DNA of 14,736 nucleotides, taken from positions 1 to 14,736 of the forward strand of contig SFLE01000039.1 in the NCBI GenBank assembly GCA_004553495.1, in the 5' to 3' direction. This document shows positions 13,746 through 14,736 of the stretch, one piece after another; position 1 is the first letter of the stretch, and the number at the start of each line of letters is the position of its first letter. The stretch comes from Clostridiales bacterium (lineage in GTDB: Bacteria > Bacillota > Clostridia > Oscillospirales > Oscillospiraceae). The notes below the pieces were generated by a model that saw only the letters and a program-made list of their open reading frames with translations, did not search any database and had not been told where the DNA came from. Both the position numbers and the translations under genes were made by a program.

Positions 13746-14736
13746 TTATGAGTTTGCCTTAGCTTTCTTGCTGCGCTCGACCTTGGACACCCACATAGTT
13801 GCGGTAGCATCGCCGGTTATATTGAGCGTGGTACGGCCCATATCGAAGAGCTTATCAACGCCCGCGATTATTGCAATACCTTCAACAGGCAGACCAACGG
13901 ACATGAGGACCATGGACAGCATTATCATGCCTGCGCCGGAAACACCAGCGGTACCGACGGAAGCGAGGGTAGCCGTGAGGACTATCATAGCCATCTGACC
14001 GATGGTGAGATCAATACCGTAGCAGCACGCGATAAATACTGCGCAGACTGCCTGATAGATCGCGGTACCATCCATGTTTATGGTAGCACCGAGGGGGAGG
14101 ACGAAGGAGCTTATCTCAGGCTCGGCGCCCATCTCGTTGCAGCACTCTATGTTAACAGGGAGCGTTGCATTGGAAGAAGTGGTGGTGAATGCGGTGAGCA
14201 TTGCCGGTGCAAGGCCTTTGAAGAATGCGATGGGGCTCATGCCGGACAGGAACTTGATGCTGCATCCGTAAACGATAAGAACATGAAGAATGTAGCCAAT
14301 GTATGCAACGCCGACTACCAGTGCAAGCGATCCGACGACCTTCGGGCCGTTTACGGCGACAACATCAGCCATCAGGCAGAACACGCCAATCGGTGTGAGG
14401 TTTATTATCATCATTAGGACTTTCATGGTGACTTCATTCAGGCTGTTGACTATGTTAGCAATGATCTTGCCTTTTTCACCGGCAGCAAGGATACCTGCGC
14501 CGAAGAATATAGCAATACATATTACGGGCAGCATGTTTGCCTCGACCATGGGCTTAAAGAAGTTATCTGGGAATATTCCGACGATAACATCCATGACTTT
14601 AGGTGCCTCTGTAGCAGTATACTCAAGAGAGTCCCTGACGCTTGAATCAAGAACAGGGAAGAAGCCCTTGAAGCAGTTGACGACTACAAGACCAATGACG
14701 ACTGCGATAGCGGTCGTGCACATGTAGTATATAAAG
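13746..14736 (-). CDS. Dicarboxylate/amino acid:cation symporter (DAACS family), N-terminus beyond window
   Basis: A sodium- or proton-coupled transporter of the glutamate/aspartate type in the cytoplasmic membrane. The frame stays open through the right edge, so 329 residues of the C-terminal part are seen; family members have about 400 or more, so the first membrane helices are missing. The transport core is complete. The serine-rich hairpin is TTTSSNATLP. LPLGATINMDGTAIYQ carries the NMDGT cation site, and GTAGVSGAG forms the second hairpin. DMGRTTLNITGDATAT has the Arg that in GltPh contacts the substrate side-chain carboxylate, and the Asn and Asp of the same helix are also present. That favours aspartate, glutamate or C4-dicarboxylates over neutral amino acids. 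The tail is basic (VERSKKAKANS). A terminator follows 22 nt on. Confidence 0.93.
   Translation of the reverse strand, partial: FIYYMCTTAIAVVIGLVVVNCFKGFFPVLDSSVRDSLEYTATEAPKVMDVIVGIFPDNFFKPMVEANMLPVICIAIFFGAGILAAGEKGKIIANIVNSLNEVTMKVLMMIINLTPIGVFCLMADVVAVNGPKVVGSLALVVGVAYIGYILHVLIVYGCSIKFLSGMSPIAFFKGLAPAMLTAFTTTSSNATLPVNIECCNEMGAEPEISSFVLPLGATINMDGTAIYQAVCAVFIACCYGIDLTIGQMAMIVLTATLASVGTAGVSGAGMIMLSMVLMSVGLPVEGIAIIAGVDKLFDMGRTTLNITGDATATMWVSKVERSKKAKANS

Overview
The window looks like chromosome of an anaerobic, spore-forming member of the Clostridia, most likely an Oscillospirales/Ruminococcaceae-type gut bacterium. This is inferred from three things: sporulation genes (yunB, cotJ) next to housekeeping genes, a typical Firmicutes RNase J, and a secreted protein with SLH repeats of the 'GTCTRAQ..TFLWR' type common in that group. 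No plasmid, CRISPR, IS element or tRNA was seen.

Layout. (1) 3-581, minus: a zinc-ribbon, single-pass membrane protein cut by the left edge, with its own consensus promoter. (2) Divergent from it, plus strand: rpe (behind a leader with two hairpins) and recR. They are followed, after a structured gap, by rnjA, an M19 dipeptidase and a small ArsC/Spx-like protein. The last three overlap by 4 nt at each junction and look translationally coupled. (3) 5160-5173: one hairpin with U-tracts on both sides ends this operon and also the convergent rnpB (RNase P RNA, minus strand, about 5186-5507). (4) rnpB and murD start from back-to-back, near-consensus promoters. murD continues into a PLP-dependent methionine gamma-lyase/aluminium-resistance family gene, the sporulation gene yunB, and ligA. 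(5) A long hairpin directly follows ligA. After it comes a short acidic ORF that resembles an internal piece of the very large polyvalent proteins of clostridial phages and integrative elements; it is probably a remnant. (6) A two-gene spore coat operon, a CotJA-CotJB fusion and CotJC (manganese-catalase fold), sits behind a promoter with a mother-cell sigma-like -10. (7) Minus strand: a small secreted three-SLH protein with a palindromic operator candidate at its predicted transcription start, then a DAACS-family (glutamate/aspartate-type) symporter cut by the right edge. Both have clear terminators.

Most of the window is ordinary core genome: pentose phosphate metabolism, recombination, RNA processing, peptidoglycan synthesis and DNA ligation, with sporulation genes interspersed. 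I found no convincing new multi-gene system. The points most worth a second look are the fused cotJA-cotJB gene, the orphan mobile-element-like fragment with its bordering hairpin, the SLH-gene operator, and the structured leaders of rpe and rnjA.
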